Positions 18,029-27,089 of a stretch of DNA of 64,000 nucleotides are shown here, piece after piece. A program made the translations under genes and the position numbers. This DNA comes from Arthrobacter sp. Leaf337 (GTDB lineage Bacteria > Actinomycetota > Actinomycetes > Actinomycetales > Micrococcaceae), in the NCBI RefSeq assembly GCF_001423745.1, contig NZ_LMPC01000001.1, forward strand, positions 1,923 through 65,922, written 5' to 3'. How positions within the stretch are numbered: position 1 is the first letter of the stretch; each line of letters opens with the position of its first letter. The notes under the pieces are model-generated. The model made no database searches, was not told the origin of the DNA, and was given only the letters and a program-made list of their open reading frames with translations.

Positions 18029-18955
18029 TCATCTTTGTATCCGTTGGCGGTATTGCCGTGGAGTTTCGCCACTGTCGTTGCGGAAATGCCGGTTGAAATT
18101 GGACAGGTTCGAGAATCCGACCTCGTAGCAAATGTCGGAGATGGCTTTATTGCTACGTTCCAGCAGGCGTCGTGCCTGAGCTAAGCGAAGTTTGCGGACC
18201 AGGTCGCTGAAGTTCTGACCGGTGGAGCGTTTGAAGTATTTTGAGAATGTCGATTCTGGCATTCCTACCAGAGCGGCGGCTTCGGACATCTTGACGCTGC
18301 CGGCATGGTTCCTAAAAACGTATTCAAAGACGATGTCGACCACGGCCGCTGCCTGGCCGTCCAGTTGCGGCGGCCGGAACCATTCCGCGGCAAGGTAACG
18401 CCGTTCTTCCTCCGGCGCCTGCGCAAGAATCGCGAAGAGTTCCATGAGGTGGCAGAACCGCTCCAAACCCGATGTTGTGCCCATCGCCTCGATGGAAGCG
18501 GCAGCGGTTTGGGCCGAGCGTCCCAGGAACTCGATCCCACGTCCGGATAGCTCCAGCAGTGCTTTGACCTCCTCCATCTCGGGAACAGTCAAAGCGGTTT
18601 GCTGGATCCACTTCGCGTCGAACTGGATCACGGCATCACGCCGCTTCAGCACTACGCCGGGCTCAAGGTCACTGACCCAGTCATGGGGCAACCCTGACCC
18701 AATCAACGACACGTGGCCGGCTTCAAAGGTGCCGATGTGGTCGCCCACAATGAATTTGCCGGTGCCCTTCCGTATCAGGTGGATCTCATACTCGGGATGG
18801 TAGTTCCACCGCGCCAGCGGGCTGGGATAGTCATGCTCGTGCCACCGGATGGAATGGTTGGGGTCCGGTGGGACGACTTCCCGGTTGGCGCGCATGCCCA
18901 GCAGCCTTTCGGCCAAGCGGGCCGTTGCTCCGTCGGTGGGGGCTGCAGCACTCAT
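18029..18955 (-). CDS. AraC-family transcriptional regulator
   Basis: A 308-residue regulator with an N-terminal cupin-like sensor (HPEYEIHLIRKGTGKFIVGD, GSGLPHDWVSD). It carries a C-terminal double helix-turn-helix of AraC type (MSEAAALVGMPESTFSKYF and ISDICYEVGFSNLSNFNRHF). The start at ATG 18955 follows GGAGAAA; a longer frame exists upstream without a ribosome binding site. Position directly ahead of the polyol operon suggests it activates that operon in response to its substrate. Confidence 0.9.
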   Translation of the reverse strand: MSAAAPTDGATARLAERLLGMRANREVVPPDPNHSIRWHEHDYPSPLARWNYHPEYEIHLIRKGTGKFIVGDHIGTFEAGHVSLIGSGLPHDWVSDLEPGVVLKRRDAVIQFDAKWIQQTALTVPEMEEVKALLELSGRGIEFLGRSAQTAAASIEAMGTTSGLERFCHLMELFAILAQAPEEERRYLAAEWFRPPQLDGQAAAVVDIVFEYVFRNHAGSVKMSEAAALVGMPESTFSKYFKRSTGQNFSDLVRKLRLAQARRLLERSNKAISDICYEVGFSNLSNFNRHFRNDSGETPRQYRQRIQR

Positions 18956-19308
18956 AGTGGTTTCTCCGAGGGCTCGGTGTTCATAAGACGTGGACAGAAG
19001 CCTTGGGTGCTGAAGGTGCTCGATCGCCACCCGAGGGCGCGCCTGCGGAGCTGGATTCATGATCTCCTCCGCTATTGCGTCGTCGTACCGATGCGCTGGC
19101 TAAACCAAGTGGCAATTCGGGTCGCGGAATCGGCAGATTCGGCTAATTGCCGTGTGCTGGCCCCGTGCCCAGGCTGCGGATTTTTCACCGGTGGACCATA
19201 GGGAGGAGTATTGATTATTGATTTGCTGATGGAGCAGCCGGTGCCCTGACAGCGCAGCTGTTACCGCTCCGGTTAGGGTCGTTGCTAAGGTCGCGGACCG
19301 CAGTGACT
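18956..19308. other. Non-coding stretch without recognised features
   Basis: The 353 bases between the AraC-type regulator and the small gene at 19,309 show no convincing gene, repeat or terminator. The promoter of the regulator presumably lies in 18,960-19,150. Confidence 0.5.
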
Positions 19309-19524
19309 TCACCAATCCTGGCTTTCGCGTGTCAGGCCGAAGGGCACGGCATCGCTGACGGCGACCGTGAATGAACCATAGGCATGGCGTGTGACCAGAA
19401 TTCCATGACGTCGTTCTTGCATTGCCCGTGCCTTGGCGATCGCTACAGCTTCGTCGAGTTGTCGTTCCATGCTGGCGCTGTCCTCAGCGGTGACTGCTAT
19501 TGGGAGATCAACAATGGTCTTCAT
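19309..19524 (-). CDS. Small hypothetical protein
   Basis: A 71-residue protein beginning MKTIVDLPIAVTAEDSASME. The ATG at 19524 has GAGAAAG at good spacing; a GTG three codons upstream is an alternative. It is predicted soluble, with a helical middle (LDEAVAIAKARAMQERRHG) and a C-terminal segment GILVTRHAYGSFTVAVSD. I do not recognise a family with confidence. It lies between the two carbohydrate loci and is separated from the transporter upstream by a hairpin. Confidence 0.5.
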   Translation of the reverse strand: MKTIVDLPIAVTAEDSASMERQLDEAVAIAKARAMQERRHGILVTRHAYGSFTVAVSDAVPFGLTRESQDW

Positions 19525-19660
19525 GGATATCACTTTCTCGATCAGCTAGATGGCTCTCAAGGTCCCGCCCGCCGTCGGTGCTGGCTGAATATTTGGGTCC
19601 GGCATTCGGTAAGGCGGTGTGGAATCCGTCCTTCATGGGATCTGAGCGGATTGTCTGGGC

Positions 19661-19704
19661 GGACGCGCGGGCAACTGGATCGGGAATCGGTTGCCCGCGC
19701 GTCC
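19661..19704 (-). terminator. Hairpin after the ribose-type transporter operon
   Basis: A 14-base perfect inverted repeat, GGACGCGCGGGCAA / TTGCCCGCGCGTCC, with a 16-base loop, 83 bases beyond the stop of the binding protein gene. No long T run follows, so termination strength is uncertain. Confidence 0.6.
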
Positions 19705-19786
19705 GTGGAGCAGGACAGCTGGCAGGATCAGCGGATTAGGGCGCGCTGTCCGGCGTGGCAGCTTGGTTCTCTGCTGTGGAGTGGGG

Positions 19787-20836
19787 CTACCGTTTCTGGC
19801 CTGGCAGATCCTCGAAAGCTATGTTTCCGGTCTTCAGGTTTTCCGTGGTTAGCTCCGGGATCTTGCTGATGAATGCCTCCTTATCGGTGACGGTGTGCTG
19901 GATAGCGGCGTCGACGTTCTCGGCGGTGACCTTTGGCATGTTGTAGGTCAACGTCCTGGGTACTGATTCGCCCTTGGCCAGCTTTGCTGCGACCGCGAGT
20001 CCGGCGGCCAATTGGACGCTGCCGTTCTGCAGGGATGTGCCGATGAAGTCGCCGGATTTGACCGCGTCCAATCCGTCCTGGATTCCGTCGATGCCAACGA
20101 CGGGCTTCTTCATGTTGGCTTCCTTCAGGGCACGCACAGCACCCAGGCCCATGTCGTCGTTCTGGCTGACGACGCCGTCAATCTTCTCGCCATAGGCGGA
20201 GATCCAGTTGCGCATCTTATTGACGGCTTCGTCGCGGTTCCAGTTTGCTGTGTCTTTGGCCAGTACTTTGATGCCGGGGTTCTTTGCCAGTACCTGGTCA
20301 ATGCCTTTGCCGCGGTTGATTTCCCCGGAACCGCCCAGTGGGCCCTGGAGGATCACGATGTTGCCCTTGCCGCCGAGTTCGTCGACCATGGTCTGCATTT
20401 CCTGCGCGCCGGCCGCGACGTCGTCGGGCTGGACGCTGGCGGACAGATCATCGCTGGCCAAGGCGGCATTGAGGTCCATGATGGGGATGCCTTTGGCTTT
20501 CGCGGCGGCGACCTGGGGCCCGAGGGAATCAGCCTGGACCGGGACGACGACGATTGCATCGACGCCCTGGTTGATGTACTGGTCGACCTGGCTCGCCTGG
20601 GTGTTGACGTCCATTTGAGCGGTGTTCCAGAGGAGGTTGATGTTGTTGGCCTTCGCATAGGCTTCCATGCCGGCCTTGCCCTCCGTCAGGAATGAGGACA
20701 TGCTGTAGACGGTCACGCCGATGGTTGGTGTGTTTGGGTCTTTGGCAGCAGCGGTGTCTCCTGCTCCGCAGCCGGTGAGTCCGAGAGTGAGTGCTCCGGC
20801 GAGGCCGAGGGCGACCAACGACTTTGTTGATGACAT
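19787..20836 (-). CDS. Sugar-binding lipoprotein of a ribose-type ABC transporter
   Basis: A periplasmic-binding-protein-like lipoprotein of 349 residues. The signal ends in LGLTGCGAG (lipobox). The RbsB-type core is seen in [45 protein letters not shown] and [20 protein letters not shown]. It delivers a monosaccharide or polyol to the RbsC/RbsA-like partners encoded upstream. Here the binding protein gene comes last in the operon, the reverse of the usual order in many such loci. The ligand cannot be read from sequence. Confidence 0.9.
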   Translation of the reverse strand: MSSTKSLVALGLAGALTLGLTGCGAGDTAAAKDPNTPTIGVTVYSMSSFLTEGKAGMEAYAKANNINLLWNTAQMDVNTQASQVDQYINQGVDAIVVVPVQADSLGPQVAAAKAKGIPIMDLNAALASDDLSASVQPDDVAAGAQEMQTMVDELGGKGNIVILQGPLGGSGEINRGKGIDQVLAKNPGIKVLAKDTANWNRDEAVNKMRNWISAYGEKIDGVVSQNDDMGLGAVRALKEANMKKPVVGIDGIQDGLDAVKSGDFIGTSLQNGSVQLAAGLAVAAKLAKGESVPRTLTYNMPKVTAENVDAAIQHTVTDKEAFISKIPELTTENLKTGNIAFEDLPGQKR

Positions 20837-20874
20837 GGTGTTCCTTCTGTGGTTGTTGTTGAGAGTGGTTGGGC

Positions 20875-21894
20875 TTAGGTGCGTCGTTTTGCGGACCAGA
20901 CGTCCACGGTGACGGCGGCAACGATCAGGATGCCTTTGATGATCGATTGCCAGTAGGCGGGCACGGTGAGGATGTCCAGGCCGTTGTTCAAGGTCTGGAT
21001 GAGCAAGAGTCCCAGGGCGGTTCCCCAGACCGTTCCGCGGCCGCCGAGAAGCGAGGCTCCTCCGATGACGACGGCGGCGATTGCGTCCAGTTCATAGCCC
21101 TCACCCAGGGTTGGCGGGCCGGAGATGACTCTGGAGGCCAGCAGAACACCGGAGAGTCCTGCAAGGATTCCGGAGATGGCGTAGACGCTGAAAAGGATCC
21201 GCTGGGTTTTGACGCCTGCGATGAGAGCGGCCATGGGGTTGCCGCCGACAGCGTAGACGCGCAGTCCGTAGCTTGTCCGTTTCATGATGACCGCCATGAC
21301 GACAATGCCGATGATCATGATGATGACCGGTATGGGCAGCCCGAGGACCTGGGTGTTGGCGATCTTGCCGAACTCGGTGGGGAGCCCGTTGATGGGGGCG
21401 CCGTTTCCAAGCGCGAAGGCCACACCGGATCCTGCGGTCAGCATCCCCAGTGTTGCGATGAAAGGAGGGACCTGCAGGACGGATACGAGGAATCCGTTGA
21501 TGGCGCCGGCGGCGAGGCCGACGATGAGTGCGGCGATGACGGCAAGCCAGACTTGGTCAGGGTTGGCTTTGGCGACCAGCGCCGCTGTCATGCCGGACAT
21601 GGCGATGATGGATCCGACAGAGAGGTCTATGCCGCCGGTCAGAATGACGAGCGTCTGCCCGAGGGCAATCAATGCGAAGGGCGCGGCGGCGACGAGGATG
21701 GTCTGCATGTTGTCGGCGGTGCCGAACCGGGCTGAGCGCCAGAGGAAGAACACGATGACGAACAGCATCACCACCAGCATGGAGTGGCGGAATAGCTGGC
21801 CGGCGACCCAGTGCTTGTTGAATATCCGGCTTCTCTTGGTGCCGTTTGAGTCTGGGGTGCGTTTCGGTAAGAGTTTGCTGATTGTGGTGGTCAT
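20875..21894 (-). CDS. Ribose-type ABC transporter permease (RbsC-like)
   Basis: A 339-residue membrane protein with the BPD_transp_2 pattern: [20 protein letters not shown] near residue 75, [18 protein letters not shown], and [19 protein letters not shown] near residue 280. Around eight to ten membrane segments are expected. The ATG overlaps the end of the ATPase gene by four bases (ATGA), so the two are translationally coupled. It forms the channel for the system with the ATPase at 21,891-23,453. Confidence 0.93.
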   Translation of the reverse strand: MTTTISKLLPKRTPDSNGTKRSRIFNKHWVAGQLFRHSMLVVMLFVIVFFLWRSARFGTADNMQTILVAAAPFALIALGQTLVILTGGIDLSVGSIIAMSGMTAALVAKANPDQVWLAVIAALIVGLAAGAINGFLVSVLQVPPFIATLGMLTAGSGVAFALGNGAPINGLPTEFGKIANTQVLGLPIPVIIMIIGIVVMAVIMKRTSYGLRVYAVGGNPMAALIAGVKTQRILFSVYAISGILAGLSGVLLASRVISGPPTLGEGYELDAIAAVVIGGASLLGGRGTVWGTALGLLLIQTLNNGLDILTVPAYWQSIIKGILIVAAVTVDVWSAKRRT

Positions 21895-23453
21895 GCCACA
21901 CCTTCTGTGTGTGAAAGGGGAGCCGGGGTGCTGCCCAGTCCCGAGGCATACTTGAATATTTCTTCCTGGGCCGTTTCTTTGGTGAGGGAATCGCGGTCGA
22001 GGGTGCCGACGATTTGTCCTTCACGCATGACGATGGCGCGGTGTGACAGGCCCAGGATTTCCTGCATGTCTGAGGAAGCCATGAGGACTGCCATTCCGGA
22101 GGCTGCCAGGTCAACGATGATTCTGTAGATCTCGCTGCGCGCCCCGACGTCAACGCCGCGTGTTGGCTCATCCAGCAGCAGGACGTCGACCTTGTCCGTG
22201 AGCCAGCGGGCCAGGACAACTTTCTGCTGGTTGCCTCCGGAGAGTGTCTCGACGGGCTGGCTCAGACCCCGGCTTTTGAGGTTGACGGACTTCATTGCTG
22301 CAGATACTTCTGCGTTCTGTTTGCCGCGGTTGAGCCAGCCGGCGACTGTGTAGTTGGAGAGTCGAGGCAAGGATCCGTTGTCGAGGATACTCATGGAAAG
22401 AACCGCGCCGCTGTGTTTCCGGTCCTCGGGTATCAGCGCTATGCCTGCCTGGATGGCAGCGACCGGATGGTGCTTTTTCATCTGCTTGCCATTTACATGC
22501 AGGTGACCTGAGTGAATCTTCCGGGTTCCGAAGACGGCTTCCAGCAGCTCGGTGCGGCCGGCACCCACCAGTCCGGCCAGTCCGACGATTTCGCCCCGGC
22601 CCACCGCCAGGGAGACCGGACCTCCCGCGCCGTCGACGAGGACGTCATCCAGTTGGAGCAGGGGTTCACCGGGATCGGCCGGGCGTGTGGGCGTTGGTGG
22701 GAAAAGGGTCTCGAGTTCCCTGCCGATCATGGCGGTCACGATGTCGTCGTCGCTGATGGAAGCGAGTGGCTGGTCCATGACGAGGTTGCCGTCACGCAAG
22801 ACGACCACACGGTCGGCTATCGCCTGGATCTCTTCCATTTTGTGCGTGGTGTAGACCATGGCGACGCCTTGGTCCCGCAAATGCCTGACCACTTTGTACA
22901 GTCCGGCGACCTCGCGGTCCGAGATCGCGGACGTGGGCTCGTCCAGGAGGAGCACTCGGGCGCCTGTGGAGCTGTTCTTGACGATTTCCACGATCTGTTT
23001 CAGCCCGACCGGCAGTTTCCGCATCAGCGTTTGCGGGGCGATGTCAACGTCAAAGGACTGCAGCAGCGTGTGTGCTTCAGCGATCATTGCCCGCCGGTCG
23101 AGGAGCCCGGATTTCTTACGTATCTCCCGCCCGACGAAGATGTTCTCGTATACCGCCATATCCTGGATTGAAGCCAGCTCCTGGGGGACGATAGCCACGC
23201 CTAGTTTGTGCGCCGCCCTCGGGTTACCGAACGGTAGCTGGTGTCCCCGGACGGTGATTTCGCCGGAGTCCGGCCGGACCTGCCCGGAGATTATTTTCAT
23301 GAGCGTTGACTTGCCGGCGCCGTTTTCGCCGGACAGGGCAGTGACTGTGCCCAGTTCAAGGTCCAGGGAAATACTTTTCAGCACCGGAGAGCTTCCAAAG
23401 CTCTTGGTGATTCCGCGGCAGCTTAAGGCCACATCGGGATTGTGCTCCGCCAT
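21891..23453 (-). CDS. Ribose-type ABC transporter ATPase (RbsA-like, double NBD)
   Basis: A 520-residue protein with two ATP-binding halves. The first has Walker A LSGENGAGKSTLM and Walker B VLLLDEPTSAIS. The second has the degenerate P-loop GLVGAGRTELLEAVFG, signature LSGGNQQKVVLARWL and LLLDEPTRGVDVGARSEI. This duplicated architecture is typical of RbsA/MglA/XylG. It is third gene from the divergent LacI regulator, behind the SDR dehydrogenase. Confidence 0.94.
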   Translation of the reverse strand: MAEHNPDVALSCRGITKSFGSSPVLKSISLDLELGTVTALSGENGAGKSTLMKIISGQVRPDSGEITVRGHQLPFGNPRAAHKLGVAIVPQELASIQDMAVYENIFVGREIRKKSGLLDRRAMIAEAHTLLQSFDVDIAPQTLMRKLPVGLKQIVEIVKNSSTGARVLLLDEPTSAISDREVAGLYKVVRHLRDQGVAMVYTTHKMEEIQAIADRVVVLRDGNLVMDQPLASISDDDIVTAMIGRELETLFPPTPTRPADPGEPLLQLDDVLVDGAGGPVSLAVGRGEIVGLAGLVGAGRTELLEAVFGTRKIHSGHLHVNGKQMKKHHPVAAIQAGIALIPEDRKHSGAVLSMSILDNGSLPRLSNYTVAGWLNRGKQNAEVSAAMKSVNLKSRGLSQPVETLSGGNQQKVVLARWLTDKVDVLLLDEPTRGVDVGARSEIYRIIVDLAASGMAVLMASSDMQEILGLSHRAIVMREGQIVGTLDRDSLTKETAQEEIFKYASGLGSTPAPLSHTEGVA

Positions 23454-23513
23454 GGCGGGCTCCTTTCGGTGGAACCGTTGTCAGCAGAGGTGTCGACGGT
23501 CCCGGGTCAGAGT

Positions 23514-24281
23514 CTAGAAGGCGGTGTAGCCGCCGTCGGCCACGAGCACGCTTCCTGTGATGAAGGTGGAGGCGTCGCTGGCCAGGAACACGACCGCGGG
23601 GCCCAGTTCGTCGACGCTGCCGTAGCGGCCCTGGGGTGCGTCTTCGATCCAGTACCGCTGAAACTCGGGGTTATCGACCGGGGACATGTCAGTTTTCATG
23701 TAGCCGGGGGCCAGGGCGTTTACCCGGACGCCGTGGGGTGCCCATTCGGCGGCAAGGCTTTTGGTCAGGTGGTGGACGGCAGCCTTGGACGCGTTGTAGG
23801 CCGGCTGCCATTGCGGGCGGTTCACAATCATGCCGGACATGGACCCGATGTTGATGATGTTGCCCGAGCCTTGGGTGATCATCGTGCGTCCGAAGACCTG
23901 GGAGCAGATCCAGAGGGCGTCGACGTTGACGTTCATGACGTGGCGCCACTCCTCATCCGTGACCTCTGCAGCGGGGCGGTGGACGCAGGTGCCGGCGTTG
24001 TTGACCAGGATGTCCACCTGTCCGAAGGTGTCCAGGGTCTCGGCCAGCAGCCTTTCCACCGCTTGGCGTTCGGTGATATCGCCGATAAACGTGTGCGTCT
24101 CGATACCCTTGTCCGCCAGCTCGTCGGCGACCTCCTTGGCCGCCACCTCGTCACGGCCGACGAGAACGACCCGTGCCCCGGCCTCTCCCAGCGCCGAGGC
24201 AAAGCCCCTGCCGAGGCCCCGTGTTGAGCCAGTGACCACGGCAACCTTGCCTGTGAGGTCAAATCTGTCCAGAACACTCAT
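23514..24281 (-). CDS. SDR-family oxidoreductase (gluconate 5-dehydrogenase/KduD-like)
   Basis: A classical short-chain dehydrogenase of 255 residues. The cofactor motif is TGSTRGLGRGFASALG, NNAGT is present, the catalytic Ser is in INIGSMSGM and the Tyr-x-x-x-Lys is YNASKAAVH. The overall pattern is close to gluconate 5-dehydrogenase and 2-deoxy-gluconate dehydrogenase types, which oxidise sugar acids or sugar alcohols. It is the first gene of the operon, so it probably handles the imported compound. Its start lies 50 bases from the operator at 24,331. Confidence 0.88.
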   Translation of the reverse strand: MSVLDRFDLTGKVAVVTGSTRGLGRGFASALGEAGARVVLVGRDEVAAKEVADELADKGIETHTFIGDITERQAVERLLAETLDTFGQVDILVNNAGTCVHRPAAEVTDEEWRHVMNVNVDALWICSQVFGRTMITQGSGNIINIGSMSGMIVNRPQWQPAYNASKAAVHHLTKSLAAEWAPHGVRVNALAPGYMKTDMSPVDNPEFQRYWIEDAPQGRYGSVDELGPAVVFLASDASTFITGSVLVADGGYTAF

Positions 24282-24330
24282 TGCAACTCCTTTGTCGATA
24301 CCGAGCAGTTCCTCGGTGCTTGTGTAAAAA

Positions 24331-24344
24331 TTGTATCGATTAAA
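24331..24344. promoter_or_regulatory. LacI-type operator 1
   Basis: TTGTATCGATTAAA, centred on the palindrome ATCGAT. On the other strand it reads TTTAATCGATACAA, which matches operator 2 (TTTAATCGATTGAA). It lies in the promoter region of the SDR-transporter operon. Confidence 0.65.
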
Positions 24345-24417
24345 TTTGTGATGTCAACGACTACCGTCTGCGCAGGAATCACGGGGGATGTGAGAGGCGA
24401 GATATTGAAGCAAAAAA

Positions 24418-24431
24418 TTTAATCGATTGAA
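24418..24431. promoter_or_regulatory. LacI-type operator 2
   Basis: TTTAATCGATTGAA with the perfect inner dyad AATCGATT, 44 bases before the regulator's ATG. Two operators 87 bases apart, centre to centre, in a divergent promoter region would allow repression of both directions, possibly with looping. Confidence 0.65.
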
Positions 24432-24474
24432 TGCAGTGAGGCATTCGTTGGACCCATTCGGGTATGATGCATGT

Positions 24475-25578
24475 ATGTCCAGCCCCGAGCGTCGCCCGTC
24501 CCTACAGACACTTGCGAAGGCTCTTGGCCTGTCGACCGCGACGGTATCCAATGCCTATAACCGGCCGGATGTCGTCACTTCCAAGACCCGGGACCGTGTA
24601 CTGGCAAAGGCCCAGGAACTTGGCTATTCCGGGCCCAACCCGGCGGGGAGGCAGCTTCGGCGTGGGCGCACCGAGGCGATCGGGCTCATCTTCACTGACG
24701 AGATGTCTTTCGCCTTTCAGGATCAGGCCTCGGTGGGATTTCTGCAGGGGCTGGCCATTGCCTGCGCCAACGCCTCCCGCAATCTATTGCTGCTGCCGGC
24801 GGGGCCTCCTCACGCAGGGCTCGGGCTCGGGTCCTTTGCGTCTGCCGCCGTGGACGGATTCGTGATCTACTCCGTCCCCGACAAGAATCCATACCTGCAG
24901 TCCGCACTGGATCGGAACATTCCTGCCGTGGTTGTCGACCAGCCCAGGCATACTCCAGCCGACTGGGTAGGCATCAATGACAGGGAAGCAGCCAGAAACG
25001 TGGCGAGGCATCTTGCTGATCTTGGGCATCGGCGTATCGGCGTCATCACCTCGCGGCTGGGAACCGCGAGGCACAATGGTCGCGTTGACCAGGGCCGCTG
25101 GAAAGATGCAGGGTATGTCGTCCAACGCGAACGCCTGTGGGGGCTCGTAGAGGGATTTTCCGACGTTGGCATCGGTGCCGACGACCTGGTCATCGAAGAG
25201 CGATATGAGGCTACGGAGCCTGCGGGGGCCTCAGCCCTGAACGCGCTCCTGGGGCGGGATTCGGACCTCACAGCCGTGTGTGCCTTGGCCGATGTCCTGG
25301 CCCTGGGCGCGATGGATGCGGCACTTCACCGCGGGCTGACCATTCCGAATGACCTCAGCATCACGGGATTCGACGACGTCCCGGCGGCCAGGGCGGCTGG
25401 TCTGACTACCGTTTCGCAGCCACTGATTGAAAAGGGGCGAGTCGCGGGAGAGATGCTGATTCGCAGAATCGATGCGGCCGACCGTGCCACTAAAGGCGCC
25501 GAACAGCGGCTATTGACCACAAGCCTCATTGTGAGGAACTCGACCAGCCTCGCCCTTCGGTCTGCTCCCGCACTATAG
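24475..25578 (+). CDS. LacI-family transcriptional regulator
   Basis: A 367-residue repressor. The N-terminal LacI helix-turn-helix is complete (SLQTLAKALGLSTATVSNAY, with the hinge-like LAKAQELGYSGPNP). It is followed by a periplasmic-binding-protein-like ligand domain ending in ITGFDDVPAARAAGLTTVSQ. I start it at ATG 24475 (MSSPERRPSL), since the upstream alternative overlaps the operator. It is divergent from the SDR-transporter operon and the operators between them fit its class, so it most likely controls that operon. Confidence 0.92.
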   Translation: MSSPERRPSLQTLAKALGLSTATVSNAYNRPDVVTSKTRDRVLAKAQELGYSGPNPAGRQLRRGRTEAIGLIFTDEMSFAFQDQASVGFLQGLAIACANASRNLLLLPAGPPHAGLGLGSFASAAVDGFVIYSVPDKNPYLQSALDRNIPAVVVDQPRHTPADWVGINDREAARNVARHLADLGHRRIGVITSRLGTARHNGRVDQGRWKDAGYVVQRERLWGLVEGFSDVGIGADDLVIEERYEATEPAGASALNALLGRDSDLTAVCALADVLALGAMDAALHRGLTIPNDLSITGFDDVPAARAAGLTTVSQPLIEKGRVAGEMLIRRIDAADRATKGAEQRLLTTSLIVRNSTSLALRSAPAL

Positions 25579-25639
25579 TCGGCACAGCGCTACGGGAATA
25601 GCTGACTACCGGGCGAGATGCACCAGTCATCAATGCCAG

Positions 25640-26125
25640 ACCTCGCGATGAACTGGCGACACTTGGACCTCCACAGGAGGGCTGGGAAGCCTTCTTTGCC
25701 AAAAGAAAGAGCAAGGCCACGGCTGCAGGAAAGCGCGCCAACGACGAGAGGATGGCGGGCTTCTACGTAGACATGGGCGGGACCGGAGAGACGGTCCTCT
25801 CCCCCACTGACATCACCTTTGGGACCATCGCCGAGGACCTGCAGGCCGCAGCACAGGTTATCGAGATGCTGCTCATCAAAGACCACAGCCGGATGAAGTT
25901 CTACGCGGCGACGCCGTACGACAGCACCACGAGCAGCAGCATCGACTGCTGCCCATCTCCCACCCCGAAGACTGGGCTACCGCGCCAGAGGAGTTCAAAC
26001 GCGGCGACTACTGCAAGGACAGGCATATGGAAGCCCAGCCTGGTAGCCGACGCACCAGGACTGTGCAGAACCACGAGTTGTGGCCGCTGCGCGCACGATG
26101 AGTGGGCCTACGAGCTGGCTGCGGA
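25640..26125 (+). pseudogene. Frameshifted remnant of an unrecognised gene
   Basis: A coherent protein frame runs from about 25,644 through MAGFYVDMGGTGETVLSP and DLQAAAQVIEMLLIKDHSRM, then shifts. The sequence continues in a second frame with ISHPEDWATAPEEFKRGDYC near 25,950-26,010, and the first frame's tail ends HDEWAYELAAD near 26,129. At least one frameshift is needed and no start codon fits. I do not recognise the family. Confidence 0.45.
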
Positions 26126-26129
26126 CTAG

Positions 26130-27089
26130 CCGACCGCATTCACACTTGAGGACATACATCCGGGGGTCTATGCGATGGGAGGATTATGTGCTCGTAAACG
26201 AACACAACACATTCCTGCGAATTCAGCACAAACAAGCCCAATCCACTGCGATTACCACATACACAATGGTTGGCGAGTTCCGTTCCCGGACACCCGTCAC
26301 CCATCAGCAAGTTCCACGAGTTGTTGCATCCGCTGACCAGTTGCGGGGCCCAGACCGATGATCAAGAATACGAGGCGATCCAGACCCTGTTTCCGGCACT
26401 GAAAGCGCTCTTCACGGCAGCAGTTGCGCACATTCCGCTGAAAGGCCTCGGCCCCGCCGACCGGACACGACGTTGACAACGGACGTGACGTTGCGTTGGT
26501 TGCGGTTGCCCTCCCGAGGTGACCACGCAAGGCCCGATGGCCGCCCCAGGAACTCAAGGGTTGCGGCTGAGGCATCAATGGCCTGGGACTGGTCGTCTAC
26601 GCGGCAAGGCAATGGCCCCGCGGAACCTGTCCATCATCTCGTTGGCGCTGGTCGCCCTGTGATTCGTGTTGATCTTGGCTGACACTGCGCAATGGCCCGT
26701 GACGTCGAATCCTTGTTTCGGGTGGGGCATTCCATCGTTGACAGGGTCTTTACCTGTACTTTCGGAGCCGCCCTGGTTGTTGTGGTGACGACCGTCCAGA
26801 CGCTGCAGAATCGAAGACGTTCGCGAACGCCCCAAGTCCTCATCCGGTGGATGCATCAGAACCATAGACCCTGGCAGCCGAAGTACGGTGGGACCAATGT
26901 CCGATTCTCGTCCGCTCCTCCGGGTGCGGCAGCAGCCATTCCAAGTTGTGTGACACGACGTAGGCGTCTTCGTTGCGCTCCACATCGGGCGCCTCGATAG
27001 GATTCAGGAAACAATGGGGGATCACATGGAACGTACCGACGGCCATCTCATTACAGGTCCTGCAGGCGAAAGCCAGGTCAGGAGGACCT
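26130..27089. other. Decayed intergenic DNA upstream of the Qat operon
   Basis: About 1 kb with no intact gene on either strand. A minus-strand stretch around 26,420-26,680 looks like former coding sequence (for example ASAATLEFLGRPSG), broken by frameshifts. The Qat promoter should lie at its right end. Composition is mixed, with AT-richer patches near 26,150-26,280. Confidence 0.45.
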
